Below are positions 35,391 through 46,175 of a DNA stretch of 64,000 nucleotides, one piece after another. Within the stretch, counting starts at the first letter, position 1, and each line of letters begins with the position of its first letter. Origin of the DNA: Tisiphia sp964030975 (GTDB lineage: Bacteria > Pseudomonadota > Alphaproteobacteria > Rickettsiales > Rickettsiaceae); contig NZ_CAXIQH010000001.1 in NCBI RefSeq assembly GCF_964030975.1, positions 124,001-188,000 of the forward strand, in the 5' to 3' direction. The position numbers were made by a program, and so were the translations under genes. The notes beneath the pieces are model-generated. The model had not been told where the DNA came from. It saw only the letters and a list, made by a program, of their open reading frames with translations, and searched no databases.

Positions 35391-37064
35391 ATGTCATTCA
35401 ACATTAAAAATCATAAAAATGATTTACTATTTTTACCACTTGGCGGTGCAAATGAAATAGGCATAAACGTCAATCTATATCATTATAAGGGAAAGTGGTT
35501 GATGGTTGACTGCGGCAGCGGTTTTGCCGACAACTATTTACCAGGGGTTGATATGATAATTGCTGATATTAGCTTTATCGAACAATATAAAAAAGATTTA
35601 TTGGGTTTGGTTCTAACTCACGCACATGAAGATCATTTGGGAGCAGTCCAATATTTGTGGAGCAGTCTAAAATGTCCAATATATGCCACTACCTTTACAG
35701 CAAATTTTCTAAAACTTAGATTAGCCGAATATGATTTCGCTAAAACTATAAAAATTCATGAAGTAAAACCTTCGGCAAAAATAAATCTTGATCCATTCCA
35801 ATTAGAAATGGTACCGCTCACCCATTCAGCTCCAGAAATGCAGGCTATTATGATACGCACAGAAGCTGGCAATGTTTTTCATACTGGAGATTGGAAATTT
35901 GATCATGATCCTTTGCTTGGTGAGAAAGCTGATGAGGCTCTACTAAAATCCTATGGAGATGAAGGGGTTTTAGCTTTAGTTTGTGATTCAACTAATGTAT
36001 TTAATGCAGGAACTTCTGGGTCGGAAGGAGAAGTACGTAAAAGTTTAATAGATATTATAGCAGGTTGTCCTCAGATGATCGTGGTCACAACTTTTGCCTC
36101 AAATTTAGCACGGCTTGAAACTATAATTCATGCAGGTCAGATGGCAGGAAGAAAAGTAGTGCTATCCGGAAGAAGTTTGCATAGAATTTTACTTGCAGCT
36201 CAGGAAAGTGGTTATATGAAAGATATTGCTCCTTTAATTGATGAGCGAGATGTAGCAAGGTTTAAAAGGCAAGAACTTTTAATTATTGCTACTGGCTGTC
36301 AAGGGGAGCCTCTAGCAGCTACTGCCAAAATGGCAAATAATAGTCACCCTAGTATCAAGTTAGCTCCTAAAGATACAGTTATATTTTCTTCAAAAATTAT
36401 TCCTGGTAATGAAAAGAAAATTTTCCGTATGTTTAATATTTTTGTAAGAGCAGGAATTGAAGTGATAACTGAACGAGATCATTTCGTCCATGTTTCTGGA
36501 CATCCATCAATTGACGAACTCAAGCAAATGTACGCCTTAATTAGACCTCAAATTTGCGTGCCAGTACATGGTGAGCCGGTACATATACATGAGCAAGCAA
36601 AATTAGCACGTAAAAATGGTATAAAACATGCTGTTGAAGTAGAAAATGGTAGCTTAGTATTACTTGATCCTCATAATCCTCGTATCTTATCTAAGGTAAC
36701 AACAGGTTATTTGGCTGTTGACGGCAATTATCTTTTACCAGCTGAATCATCAATTTTTAGAACTCGCAGACGTATGCGTGATACTGGTATAGTAGTGGCT
36801 TCTCTGATAATAAATCGAAAGGGTGAACTTACCTGCCGACCTATTTTATCTATGCCAGGACTTCTTGATTCTAATGATGATGCACAGTTAATTAATGTAA
36901 TCAAAGATGGTATTGCTGAAACGATAGAAATTCAGAGAAAATCAAAAGGTAATCTCCTTAATGAGCAGATCGAAAATGCTGTAAGGTCGGCTATTCGTAA
37001 AATATTGAAACATGAAATGAACAAATCGCCTCTTATCATAGTTAATGTGGAGAAAGCTATTTAA
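35391..37064 (+). CDS. rnj: Ribonuclease J
   Basis: 557 residues. A metallo-beta-lactamase core with LTHAHEDHLGAVQYLW (HxHxDH zinc motif) and HTGDWKFDHDP, a beta-CASP domain (VVTTFASNLARLETI; FSSKIIPGNEKKI; HVSGHPSIDELKQMYALIRPQICVPVHGE), and a C-terminal dimerisation region. It performs 5'-to-3' exonucleolytic and endonucleolytic RNA decay and maturation in bacteria with this type of degradation system. Divergent from the PAP2 gene with a 63-bp gap. Confidence 0.94.
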   Translation: MSFNIKNHKNDLLFLPLGGANEIGINVNLYHYKGKWLMVDCGSGFADNYLPGVDMIIADISFIEQYKKDLLGLVLTHAHEDHLGAVQYLWSSLKCPIYATTFTANFLKLRLAEYDFAKTIKIHEVKPSAKINLDPFQLEMVPLTHSAPEMQAIMIRTEAGNVFHTGDWKFDHDPLLGEKADEALLKSYGDEGVLALVCDSTNVFNAGTSGSEGEVRKSLIDIIAGCPQMIVVTTFASNLARLETIIHAGQMAGRKVVLSGRSLHRILLAAQESGYMKDIAPLIDERDVARFKRQELLIIATGCQGEPLAATAKMANNSHPSIKLAPKDTVIFSSKIIPGNEKKIFRMFNIFVRAGIEVITERDHFVHVSGHPSIDELKQMYALIRPQICVPVHGEPVHIHEQAKLARKNGIKHAVEVENGSLVLLDPHNPRILSKVTTGYLAVDGNYLLPAESSIFRTRRRMRDTGIVVASLIINRKGELTCRPILSMPGLLDSNDDAQLINVIKDGIAETIEIQRKSKGNLLNEQIENAVRSAIRKILKHEMNKSPLIIVNVEKAI

Positions 37065-37100
37065 AAGTAGACTAGCGTCTATTAGCGAGGGGCTAGTTTA

Positions 37101-37359
37101 GTCAGGGCTGTTGAAAGTTAGAAGAGGAAGAGGTTTTAGGTAAGGCACTTTAAAAGTCGTATGTGGTCAACGTCATTGCGAGAAGACCGTAGGTCGACGA
37201 AGCAATCCTGTTTTGCGTCATCCTTGCTTAATATTAATGTCATCCCTGCGAAAGCAGGGCTCTAGATTCCCGCCGTTGCTAAGAATGACATCTTACAACT
37301 GCTTCGTCGGCTTACGCCTCCTCGCAATGACGCCGGTTATTTTCCCATAACTTTTAAAC
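37101..37359. repeat. Hairpin MITE (CAGGGCTGTTGAAAGTTAGAAG end), left part; right part at 42257-42558
   Basis: It begins CAGGGCTGTTGAAAGTTAGAAG and follows the same course as the complete repeat at 1654-1953 (GTCATTGCGAGAAGACCGTAGGTCGACGAAGCAATCC ... CTCCTCGCAATGACG ... ACTTTTAAACTA). IS630 copy C interrupts it at a TA. The remainder (CCATGATGACCTCTAAAC ... CTTCTAACTTTCGACAGCTG) is 4.9 kb downstream, itself split by another MITE. Confidence 0.75.
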
Positions 37360-37873
37360 TATAGCACTTAACATATAGGTTCATACATTATTTTAAACGT
37401 TCTACAACTTGCCTCAAATACAGAAATACCTTTATCTAATAATTTTCTAATGTTATTTTTTATCGGAAACCAATGATGTTCAATAGGATTTAAATCAGGG
37501 GAATAAGGTGGTAAAAATTTTAGTTTGCAGCCAGCTTTTTCAATTAATTCTTTAGCCCTTTTGGATTTATGAAAGCTTGCATTATCAGCAATGACAACCT
37601 GTCCAGGCTTTAGCTCCGGCACAAGGCAATTTTCTATATAAGCTTCAAATACCTTACTATCACAGCTCCCAGTAAAGACTAGTGATGCGATTAAACTATT
37701 CGTATACTTGCAGCAAAACTGCATAACTCTATTAAATTTTTTTGGTAGTATGAATTTATTTTATAAATTTGGGTTCCTACTATGCAAATATCACCGATTA
37801 GTAAAAAAACTGGTTGAAAAACTATCAGTTATACTATAACATTTCAATTATTAAACGTAATGAATGAATCAAA

Positions 37874-39519
37874 ATGAAAAAGCCAAAAGTAGCGACCTTA
37901 AGTGCTGAGGAACGAGAAGAACTAATACAACATATTAAGGCAAGTTCATTAACAGGAGATGATCAGCAAGCGGTGATAGAACTTGTGAAATTTTGTAACG
38001 AACTAATAGACAAGCTAGCATCATCAAACATCAGTATAAATAAGCTTAAGGAGATGATGATTGGTTTTAAGGCAGATAACAAAAAAAAGATAGTTCAGAT
38101 TCATTAAAAGAACCACCGAGTGAATCTGATAATAAGAATGGTGGTAATGAAGAAGAGTACGATGAGTCCAAGAAGAGAGATCGCAGTAATTGGCAAGGTA
38201 AATATGGATTTGATGATTATCAGGATGCAAATACCAGCTATTTAGCTCCTGAGAATTTTTGTAGTGGTGATAGCTGTCCTCACTGTGATAATGGTAAACT
38301 CTATAATAGTGAAGCTAGAAAATTGCTACAATTTACAGGTAATGCTCCAATTACAGTCAACAGATATGTAAAGAAAACGTTACGCTGTAATGCTTGCGAT
38401 TATACAGTTATGAACAATAAGAATATCAACAAATGGACAAATAGTAGCAAAAGTGCAATAGTGTTACAAAAGACCTACGGTACTCCCTTCTATCGTTTAT
38501 CTAGGTTGCAAAGTTTAAGCGGGGTTCCTGTATCATATAGCTCGTTGTGGCAACAATATTTAGATGTTTGGCAAGAAGGTGGTGGAGCTGAAATTTACAG
38601 GGTATTATTGGAAATGGCTGCCGAATGTAGCTCACTGAATCTTGATGATACTAGAGCTAGAATTTTAGAAATTACTGTAGCCAATAAAAAATTACGTACT
38701 CAAAATAAGAAAGGACGCAGCTGTTATACCACTACTATATGTGCTAAGACTGCCAATAATGAGGTGATAGTTTTATATTTTACCGGTAATAAGCATGGCG
38801 GGGAAAATATTGGTAACGTACTAAAGAATCGTAAGAATAGGACTGATTCTATTCATTTAATGACTGATGCAAGTAACAATAATAACCCAGTATTATCAGA
38901 AGCAGATAAAGAATTACTAGCAATAATAATTATGATCAACTGTTTATCACATGGACAGAGGAAATTTACAGATAATGAACCATACTATCCTGAAGAATGC
39001 GGATATTTTCTCAAACAAACTGGTGAGATTTACCATAATGAACATCAATGTAAAGAGATGAGCCTTGAGGAAAAGCTGAAGTACCATCAGGAACATAGCA
39101 GTAAATATATAGAAAACATATATAACAAAATAGACGAATTATTTAACGACAAGAAAGTTGAGCCTAATAGTAGGTTTGGGCAAGCTATGAAATATTGGTT
39201 AAATAATAAAGAAGGTTTGACGCAATTTTTGAAAATTCCAGTTAGCAGTCTTGATAATAATTGGGCTGAGAGGTCACTACGTACCATTATTTTACAAAGG
39301 AAGAATTCATTATTCTTTAAAACAATCAATAGTGCTGAGATACATAGTGGTCTGTATAGTATAGTAAAGACTTGTAGTGAGAACGGGATCAATGCATTTA
39401 AATATTTAAATTGGCTGCAAGAGCAGAGTAGCAAAGCAAAGAAGCATCCTACGAATTATACACCTTTTGCCTATGCAAGATATATAAATAATACGGAATT
39501 AATCGAGACGGCAGCTTAA
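37874..39519 (+). CDS. tnpC: IS66 TnpC transposase (copy C1), probable -1 frameshift
   Basis: The first frame is 37874-38107 (77 aa, ...KADNKKKIVQIH). The A8G run (A AAA AAG in phase) allows a -1 slip to the frame with the zinc region and DDE domain to 39519. It differs from copy A by substitutions such as QEGGGA and RTQNK, but the frame break is at the same place. Confidence 0.82.
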
Positions 39520-39869
39520 ATGACAGGAAGCCAATCATTGGAGAGTTTGGCAGAACTAGGATCGCCATTATGAATAAGAATGTGTAAGGTTCTATAACAA
39601 ATCTGATAAGATGAATTATCAGATGGGGAAAGTTTTGCCGTAAATTTACCTTTGGATAGGCGTTTAGAGCATAACCAAAAGCCTTGACCGTCAAAGGACA
39701 AAATTTTAATGGCAGTTCTGTTTTTATTATAGAATAAAAACAAGGAACCATTAAGAGGGTTGGAAGAAAGTTTTTGTCTGCAAACAGCTATTAAACCATC
39801 GATACCCTTACGAAAGTCGATGGCAATAGTGGCAACAAAAATAACTGACTGAGGGGTTAGTTGCAGCAT
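39516..39869 (-). CDS. tnpB: IS66 TnpB (copy C1)
   Basis: 117 residues identical to copy A TnpB. The stop overlaps the tnpC stop in TTAA. Confidence 0.87.
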   Translation of the reverse strand: MLQLTPQSVIFVATIAIDFRKGIDGLIAVCRQKLSSNPLNGSLFLFYNKNRTAIKILSFDGQGFWLCSKRLSKGKFTAKLSPSDNSSYQICYRTLHILIHNGDPSSAKLSNDWLPVI

Positions 39870-40282
39870 AGAAATGTTTGAATTATGGTTTTTAGCTCTA
39901 GTGTTTGAATAATAAGCTTGGTACCATTTGGCTTAATAATGTGGCAAGTGTAGTAATTTTGTTTGGGAGTAGCCACAGGATCAGTATCTATAGAATTTAC
40001 TAGTTGAAATGGGAGAAAATTAATATCGTGTTGTAGAACTTTATTTGAAGTTGAGGTAGGAGAAGTTTTGAGGGAAGGTTGATGGGCTTGTTGAATTGAA
40101 CTAATTATTGTTTTATTAATATTGAGATGTTTGGCTATATCTTTGCAAGAATAGTGATGGAGTAGCTGGCGAACTAATTCCTTTAGATGGTTTGGTATGG
40201 GATCAAACTTGTTAGTTTTAGTTTGACGCCAGGCTTTAAATTGCTGAGCTACTTGCTCAACAGTAATTGATGGTATTTGCAT
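39857..40282 (-). CDS. tnpA: IS66 TnpA (copy C1, long form)
   Basis: Same sequence as copy A TnpA from MQIPSITVEQ. Long form with QAHQPSLKTSPTSTSNK. Overlaps tnpB by 13 bp. Confidence 0.8.
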   Translation of the reverse strand: MQIPSITVEQVAQQFKAWRQTKTNKFDPIPNHLKELVRQLLHHYSCKDIAKHLNINKTIISSIQQAHQPSLKTSPTSTSNKVLQHDINFLPFQLVNSIDTDPVATPKQNYYTCHIIKPNGTKLIIQTLELKTIIQTFLCCN

Positions 40283-40363
40283 AGTAGGAACCCAAATGTA
40301 TAAAATAAATTTTATACTAACAAAAAAATTAGATAGAGTTATGCAGTTTTGCTGCAAGTATAC

Positions 40364-41288
40364 CTTTCTCTGCTTTACTCAGTATAGATTGTGCCTGAAT
40401 CTTTTTAATCTTATTTAGTATTTCTTGCTGCTTTAATGACAAACTTAACTTTGTTTTTGCTATTTCTCGCTGACATATTCTTATTAAACGACCCAGCAAT
40501 ATCTTTAAATGTTGCATTACCTTCTTACGTTTTTTGGCTTTACTATTATCCTTATATTTCCATAATTTTACTATGTCTTTTTTATATTGCTTGGCATATG
40601 TCTCATGTAACTTAATGCCTAAAGTATGACATAACTTTACTAGCTCTATTCTTGCCTTATCCATCAAATACACATCATGAGGATACTTAATATTCTTAAT
40701 TTGTACTGTAGTATCAACGATTATCGATGCTAAGTCTTTTTTTTTAAGCACTCCGACTTTGCAACCAATTCTTGTTAATTCTTTTAATATCTCATTATAT
40801 CCTTCTTCCCCTAATATAGCACGAAACCTTCGTATACTAGCTTCTGATATCTCAGCATCTTTCTGCAAATATTCCCAACCACAAAAATATTGCCAATATA
40901 CGTTCTCTCTCAGCTCTTCTTCAGCTGCAGCATCTGACAGGTTATACATCGCTTGCAGCATAGTTACTCCAAGTAATAACCTGTGACATCTGCGATTCCT
41001 ACCAAATTTCTTGATATTAACATTTGTCAATAACCATTCCTCTAAAACAGTCCAATTTATTAACGATCTTAATTTATATAACTTGTTATTAGGGTTTAAT
41101 TCTTCGGTCAATTTATAACCAAAAAGCTGTCCTTGTTTTTGGGATTTTATTATATCTTCTATCGGCATAATTCATACAATCCATAAGGTTTCTGCCAATA
41201 TTATAGCATTTTCTTATGGATTATCTAGATATTTTTACCCGCTAACCATATTATATATTATCCTTCTAGACTTTTGACGGGGAGACTA
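40364..41288 (-). pseudogene. IS5-family element remnant with truncated transposase
   Basis: The N-terminal ~265 residues of the IS5 transposase (41168 down to the IS66 junction; MPIEDIIKSQKQGQLFGYK ... ILSKAEK) plus the element's right end (ACTTTTGACGGGGAGA). The sequence equals the complete copy at 3160-4482 up to the junction. The 3' part with the second Asp and Glu is absent, replaced by the end of IS66 C1. Dead. Confidence 0.88.
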
Positions 41289-41629
41289 TCTATAGAATTT
41301 ACTAGTTGAAATGGAAGGAAATTAATATCTTGTTGCAGTTTTGCTGCAAGTATACGTTGAATTGAACTAATTATTGTTTTATTAATATTGAGATGTTTGG
41401 CTATATCTTTGCAAGAATAGTGATGGAGTAGCTGGCGAACTAATTCCTTTAGATGGTTTGGTATGGGATCAAACTTGTTAGTTTTAGTTTGACGCCAGGC
41501 TTTAAATTGCTGAGCTACTTGCTCAATAGTAATTGATGGTATTTGCATAGTAGGAACCCAAATTTATAAAATAAATTTTATACTAACAAAAAAATTAGAT
41601 AGAGTTATGCAGTTTTGCTGCAAGTATAC
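41289..41629 (-). mobile_element. IS66-family element, copy C0, right-end remnant (short-form tnpA)
   Basis: It contains the beginning of tnpA (MQIPSITIEQ at 41548) and the IS66 right end at 41629. tnpA carries the TIR-like insert CGTATACTTGCAGCAAAACTG, giving ...SSIQRILAAKLQQD, as in copies D and E. The left portion was lost by recombination with C1. Confidence 0.85.
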
Positions 41630-41794
41630 AACTATTCTGATTTAACGCACCAATAAAACTTGTTCTTTCACTACGTTTTCCCGATTTACTCCCATTACAA
41701 CGACTTCCTTTCATTGACCATCCATATTCATATGATTCATTATCATTTATGCCCGCTTCATCAAGATAAACACGTCTCTCTATCGGCACTTTTT

Positions 41795-42187
41795 CTAATT
41801 CACTGAGAAAATCTTGTCGCTTTCCTTCATCTCTTTCTTTATACGCATATGTCTTTTTTTTCGAGTAATGTTGAGTTTCTTTAAAGCTCGGCTGATAGTC
41901 ATTATACTTGCAACATTATCTAATTCTTTTGCTATTTCTGTAAGCGTTAACGAGTTACCCTTTTCTACTAAATGACGCAACTCCGATAAATCAGGGATTT
42001 TATGACCATATCCTTTCTGGTATCCCTCCTTTGACTTTATATCTCCAGTTTGTTTCTTTAATCTAATCCAATCATAGATTATTGACCGACTAATTTTAAA
42101 GGTTTCGCATGTAAGTGCTACTTTCTTATATTTCTCATAATGTTCTATAACTCTAGAACGTAAATCGTAACTGTAGGGGGATGCCAT
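41795..42187 (-). pseudogene. IS630 type 1 HTH frame (copy C); DDE frame split at 41638/37701
   Basis: The 130-residue HTH frame is identical to copy A. The DDE frame starts MPIERRVYLDEAG (41789), is interrupted by IS66 at GALNQNS, and resumes at 37701 as LIASLVFTGSCDSKVFEAY to 37368. Removing the insert and one AACTATTC restores the intact gene. Confidence 0.87.
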
Positions 42188-42274
42188 ATTTCTATTATAT
42201 AATTTTTTTATTATTTATCATTATAACTTATTTGAATCCATATGTTAAGTGCTATACCATGATGACCTCTAAAC

Positions 42275-42520
42275 CATAGTACCCTACATTTTTTATTTTG
42301 TAGTGAAAGTGTAATTCGACATAATGTACCAATTTAAGGAAAAAAACCGATCTCTAACTGTCATTGCGAGGAGCCACTTTAGGCGACGAAGCAATCCACT
42401 TCTGGTCTTTTGGATTGCTTCGTCGTGCTTACACACTCCTCGCAATGACGCTTGTGTAGCATAATATCCTTATAATTTTTTGCTATTTTTACGATAGAAT
42501 AAAAAATGTAGGGTACTATG
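42275..42520. mobile_element. MITE with CATAGTACCCTACATTTTTTATT ends, copy a
   Basis: 246 bp with inverted ends CATAGTACCCTACATTTTTT and AAAAAATGTAGGGTACTATG, flanked by the 9-bp duplication CCTCTAAAC (42266-42274 and 42521-42529). The interior is a long hairpin (GTCATTGCGAGGAGCC...GAAGCAATCC / GGATTGCTTCGTC...CTCGCAATGACG). The loop reads ACTTCTGGTCTTTT, the reverse complement of the loop in copy b. Confidence 0.9.
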
Positions 42521-42561
42521 CCTCTAAACCCGCTTCCTCTTCTAACTTTCGACAGCTGTAC

Positions 42562-42701
42562 TATAGTTATGCTCATAGGATTAGGTGATAAAGAACATAA
42601 CGATTGTAAGTTGTCATTCCCGCGAAGGCGGGAATCTAGATACCTGCTTTCGCAGGTATGACACAAAGTTTGTATCACCTAATTCAATAGGTTTCACTGT
42701 A
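42562..42701 (+). mobile_element. IS630-derived MITE, copy 7
   Basis: 140 bp with the same subtype as copies 2 and 9 (GCTCATAGG, CGCGAAGGCGGG, GCAGGTATGACAC). One change is seen in the right end (CACTGTA). It sits at the end of the split hairpin repeat and 185 bp before metK, so it may lie close to the metK promoter region. Confidence 0.87.
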
Positions 42702-42886
42702 GTTTAGTAGCGACGCAATGACGTTTGAGGAGCGTACAATCGTGTATGGATATACTCAAAAATGCAAGAAAAATAAGAAATACCGCAAAAATAATGAGAA
42801 CAACTATTAGTGGGGCATAAAAATCTGCTATATTTGTTGAATAAATATAAACGCAAATTATTTTTGTTAACCTAAAGAGCATTTTT

Positions 42887-44032
42887 ATGATAAAAAATAA
42901 AGTCTTCACTTCTGAATCTGTATCTGAAGGGCATCCAGATAAAATCGCTGATCAAATTTCTGATGCGATTTTAGATGCAATTATCACTCAAGACCCTAAA
43001 TGCCGTGTTGCATGTGAGACTTTAGTGAAAACTGGCATGATTCTGGTGAGTGGAGAGATTACTACAGATTCTTGGGTTGATATAGAGCAAATAGCACGTG
43101 ATACAGTAAGAGAAATTGGTTATAATAACCCTAGTCTTGGATTTGATGCAGATTCGTGTGCCGTTATATCCGGCATTACCAAGCAATCAGCAGATATAGC
43201 TATTGGTGTAGATAATCAAGATGAGGATATGATCGGTGCTGGTGATCAAGGGATGGTATTCGGTTACGCCTGTAATGAAACAGCAGTTATGATGCCAGCC
43301 CCAATATATTATGCTCATAACTTAGTTAAGAGGCAAGCTAAATTACGTAAGCAAGGAATTTTGCCATGGCTTGGTCCAGATGCAAAGTCACAAATTACTT
43401 TACGATATCAAGGCAATAAGCCGGTTGGTGTTGATACGGTTGTATTATCAACTCAACATTATAGCCATGTAACTCATAGCCAGATAGTAGAAGCAGTAAT
43501 GGATGAAATCATTAAACCAGAGCTACCAGCAGAATGGATTAGTAAGGATACAAAATATTTAATTAACCCCACTGGTAGATTTGTTATTGGTGGACCCGTA
43601 GGGGATTGTGGGCTTACTGGCAGAAAAATTATAGTAGATACTTATGGGGGAATGGCTAGGCATGGAGGTGGTTGTTTTTCTGGTAAAGACCCAACAAAAA
43701 TAGATCGTTCTGCTGCCTACATGGCTCGCTATATTGCTAAGAATATTGTAGGAGCTGAAATAGCGGATCGTTGTGAAATACAAATATCCTATGCAATTGG
43801 AGTGGCAGCCCCTGTATCTATTTTAGTTGATACTTTTGGTACTGGCAAATTAACTGATAACGAAATAGCAGAATTAGTAAATGAACATTTTGATTTAAGA
43901 CCAGGTAAAATTATAAAACAACTAAAATTGCAAACTGCTTGTTATCAAAGAACTGCAGCATATGGGCATTTTGGTAGAGAAGATCAGAACTTTACTTGGG
44001 AACAATTGTATACTTGCAGCAAAACTGCATAA
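42887..44032 (+). CDS. metK: S-adenosylmethionine synthetase, C-terminus replaced by IS66 sequence
   Basis: 381 codons. Native MetK sequence runs through residue ~374 with all recognisable motifs: SVSEGHPDKIADQISDAILD (ATP site), GAGDQGMVFGYA, GGPVGDCGLTGRKIIVDTYGG and SGKDPTKIDRSAAYMARYIAKN (P-loop region). At 44008 the IS66 end begins. The protein ends WEQL plus the foreign YTCSKTA instead of the normal last ~10 residues (E. coli ends ...WEKTDKAQLLRDAAGLK). The active site is in earlier parts, so residual function is possible. metK is a known decaying gene in Rickettsia, which can import SAM. Confidence 0.9.
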   Translation: MIKNKVFTSESVSEGHPDKIADQISDAILDAIITQDPKCRVACETLVKTGMILVSGEITTDSWVDIEQIARDTVREIGYNNPSLGFDADSCAVISGITKQSADIAIGVDNQDEDMIGAGDQGMVFGYACNETAVMMPAPIYYAHNLVKRQAKLRKQGILPWLGPDAKSQITLRYQGNKPVGVDTVVLSTQHYSHVTHSQIVEAVMDEIIKPELPAEWISKDTKYLINPTGRFVIGGPVGDCGLTGRKIIVDTYGGMARHGGGCFSGKDPTKIDRSAAYMARYIAKNIVGAEIADRCEIQISYAIGVAAPVSILVDTFGTGKLTDNEIAELVNEHFDLRPGKIIKQLKLQTACYQRTAAYGHFGREDQNFTWEQLYTCSKTA

Positions 44033-44179
44033 CTCTATTAAATTTTTTTGGTAGTATGAATTTATTTTATAAATTTGGGTTCCTACTATGCAAATATCAC
44101 CGATTAGTAAAAAAACTGGTTGAAAAACTATCAGTTATACTATAACATTTCAATTATTAAACGTAATGAATGAATCAAA

Positions 44180-45825
44180 ATGAAAAAGCCAAAAGTAGCG
44201 ACCTTAAGTGCTGAGGAACGAGAAGAACTAATACAACATATTAAGGCAAGTTCATTAACAGGAGATGATCAGCAAGCGGTGATAGAACTTGTGAAATTTT
44301 GTAACGAACTAATAGACAAGCTAGCATCATCAAACATCAGTATAAATAAGCTTAAGGAGATGATGATTGGTTTTAAGGCAGATAACAAAAAAAAGATAGT
44401 TCAGATTCATTAAAAGAACCACCGAGTGAATCTGATAATAAGAATGGTGGTAATGAAGAAGAGTACGATGAGTCCAAGAAGAGAGATCGCAGTAATTGGC
44501 AAGGTAAATATGGATTTGATGATTATCAGGATGCGAATACCAGCTATTTATCTCCTGAGAATTTTTGTAGTGGTGATAGCTGTCCTCACTGTGATAATGG
44601 TAAACTCTATAATAGTGAAGCTAGAAAATTGCTACAATTTACAGGTAATGCTCCAATTACAGTCAACAGATATGTAAAGAAAACGTTACGCTGTAATGCT
44701 TGCGATTATACAGTTATGAACAATAAGAATATCAACAAATGGACAAATAGTAGCAAAAGTGCAATAGTGTTACAAAAGACCTACGGTACTCCCTTCTATC
44801 GTTTATCTAGGTTGCAAAGTTTAAGCGGGGTTCCTGTATCATATAGCTCGTTGTGGCAACAATATTTAGATGTTTGGCAAGAAGGTGGTGGAGCTGAAAT
44901 TTACAGGGTATTATTGGAAATGGCTGCCGAATGTAGCTCACTGAATCTTGATGATACTAGAGCTAGAATTTTAGAAATTACTGTAGCCAATAAAAAATTA
45001 CGTACTCAAAATAAGAAAGGACGCAGCTGTTATACCACTACTATATGTGCTAAGACTGCCAATAATGAGGTGATAGTTTTATATTTTACCGGTAATAAGC
45101 ATGGCGGGGAAAATATTGGTAACGTACTAAAGAATCGTAAGAATAGGACTGATTCTATTCATTTAATGACTGATGCAAGTAACAATAATAACCCGGTATT
45201 ATCAGAAGCAGATAAAGAATTACTGGCAATAATAGTGATGATCAATTGTTTGTCACATGGGCAGAGAAAATTTACAGAGAATGAACCATATTACCCTGAA
45301 GAATGCGGATATTTTCTCAAACAGACTGCTGGGATTTACCATAATGAACATCAATGTAAAGAGATGAGCCTTGAGGAGAAGCTGAAGTACCATAAGGAAC
45401 ATAGCAGTAAATATATAGAAAATATATATAACAAAATAGATGAATTATTTAACGACAAGAAAGTTGAGCCTAATAGTAGGTTTGGGCAAGCTATGAAATA
45501 TTGGTTAAATAATAAAGAAGGTTTGACGCAATTTTTGAAAATTCCAGTTAGCAGTCTTGATAATAATTGGGCTGAGAGGTCACTACGTACCATTATTTTA
45601 CAAAGGAAGAATTCATTATTCTTTAAAACAATCAATAGTGCTGAGATACATAGTGGTCTGTATAGTATAGTAAAGACTTGTAGTGAGAATGAAATCAATG
45701 CATTTAAATATTTAAATTGGCTGCAAGAGCAGAGCAACAAAGCAAAGAAGCATCCTACGAATTATACGCCTTTTGCCTATGCAAGATATATAAATAATAC
45801 GGAATTAATCGAGACGGCAGCTTAA
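44180..45825 (+). CDS. tnpC: IS66 TnpC transposase (copy D), probable -1 frameshift
   Basis: The first frame 44180-44413, then the same A AAA AAG slip site, then the zinc/DDE frame to 45825. The protein is a mosaic of variants found in copies A and C1 (RTQNK with TAGIYHNEH), suggesting gene conversion among copies. Confidence 0.82.
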
Positions 45826-46175
45826 ATGACAGGAAGCCAATCATTAGAGAGTTTGGCAGAACTAGGATCACCATTATGAATAAGAATGTGTAAGGTTCTA
45901 TAACAAATCTGATAAGATGAATTATCAGATGGGGAAAGTTTTGCCGTAAATTTACCTTTGGATAGGCGTTTAGAGCATAACCAAAAGCCTTGACCATCAA
46001 AGGACAAAATTTTAATGGCAGTTCTGTTTTTATTATAGAATAAAAACAAGGAACCATTAAGAGGGTTGGAAGAAAGTTTTTGTCTGCAAACAGCTATTAA
46101 ACCATCGATACCCTTACGAAAGTCGATGGCAATAGTGGCAACAAAAATAACTGACTGAGGGGTTAGTTGCAGCAT
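45822..46175 (-). CDS. tnpB: IS66 TnpB (copy D)
   Basis: 117 residues, the same protein as copy A. Overlapping stop with tnpC; overlapping start with tnpA. Confidence 0.86.
   Translation of the reverse strand: MLQLTPQSVIFVATIAIDFRKGIDGLIAVCRQKLSSNPLNGSLFLFYNKNRTAIKILSFDGQGFWLCSKRLSKGKFTAKLSPSDNSSYQICYRTLHILIHNGDPSSAKLSNDWLPVI

Larger units (their letters stand above)
37702..40363. mobile_element. IS66-family element, copy C1 (complete, 2662 bp)
   Basis: Full inverted ends (GTATACTTGCAGC...; ...CTGCAAGTATAC). It contains tnpC (plus strand) and tnpB/tnpA (minus strand), long-form TnpA. Its two flanks (AACTATTC and CTTTCTCT) do not match, so this copy is a recombinant: its left flank belongs to the older element whose right end is at 41629. 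Confidence 0.9.
37360..42256 (-). mobile_element. IS630 type 1, copy C, split by an IS66 stack
   Basis: Ends: TATAGCACTTAAC at 37360 and TTAAGTGCTATA at 42256. The transposase halves are 37368-37701 and 41630-42187. The inserted block (37702-41629) is flanked by the 8-bp duplication AACTATTC at 37694-37701 and 41630-41637, proving a single original IS66 insertion. The pieces otherwise equal copies A and B. Confidence 0.9.

Noticed and set aside
42379..42678. Open frame of 99 codons on the minus strand
   Set aside because: It runs through two MITEs and a hairpin repeat; the composition is that of repeats (SRYLDSRLRGND type), not of a protein.
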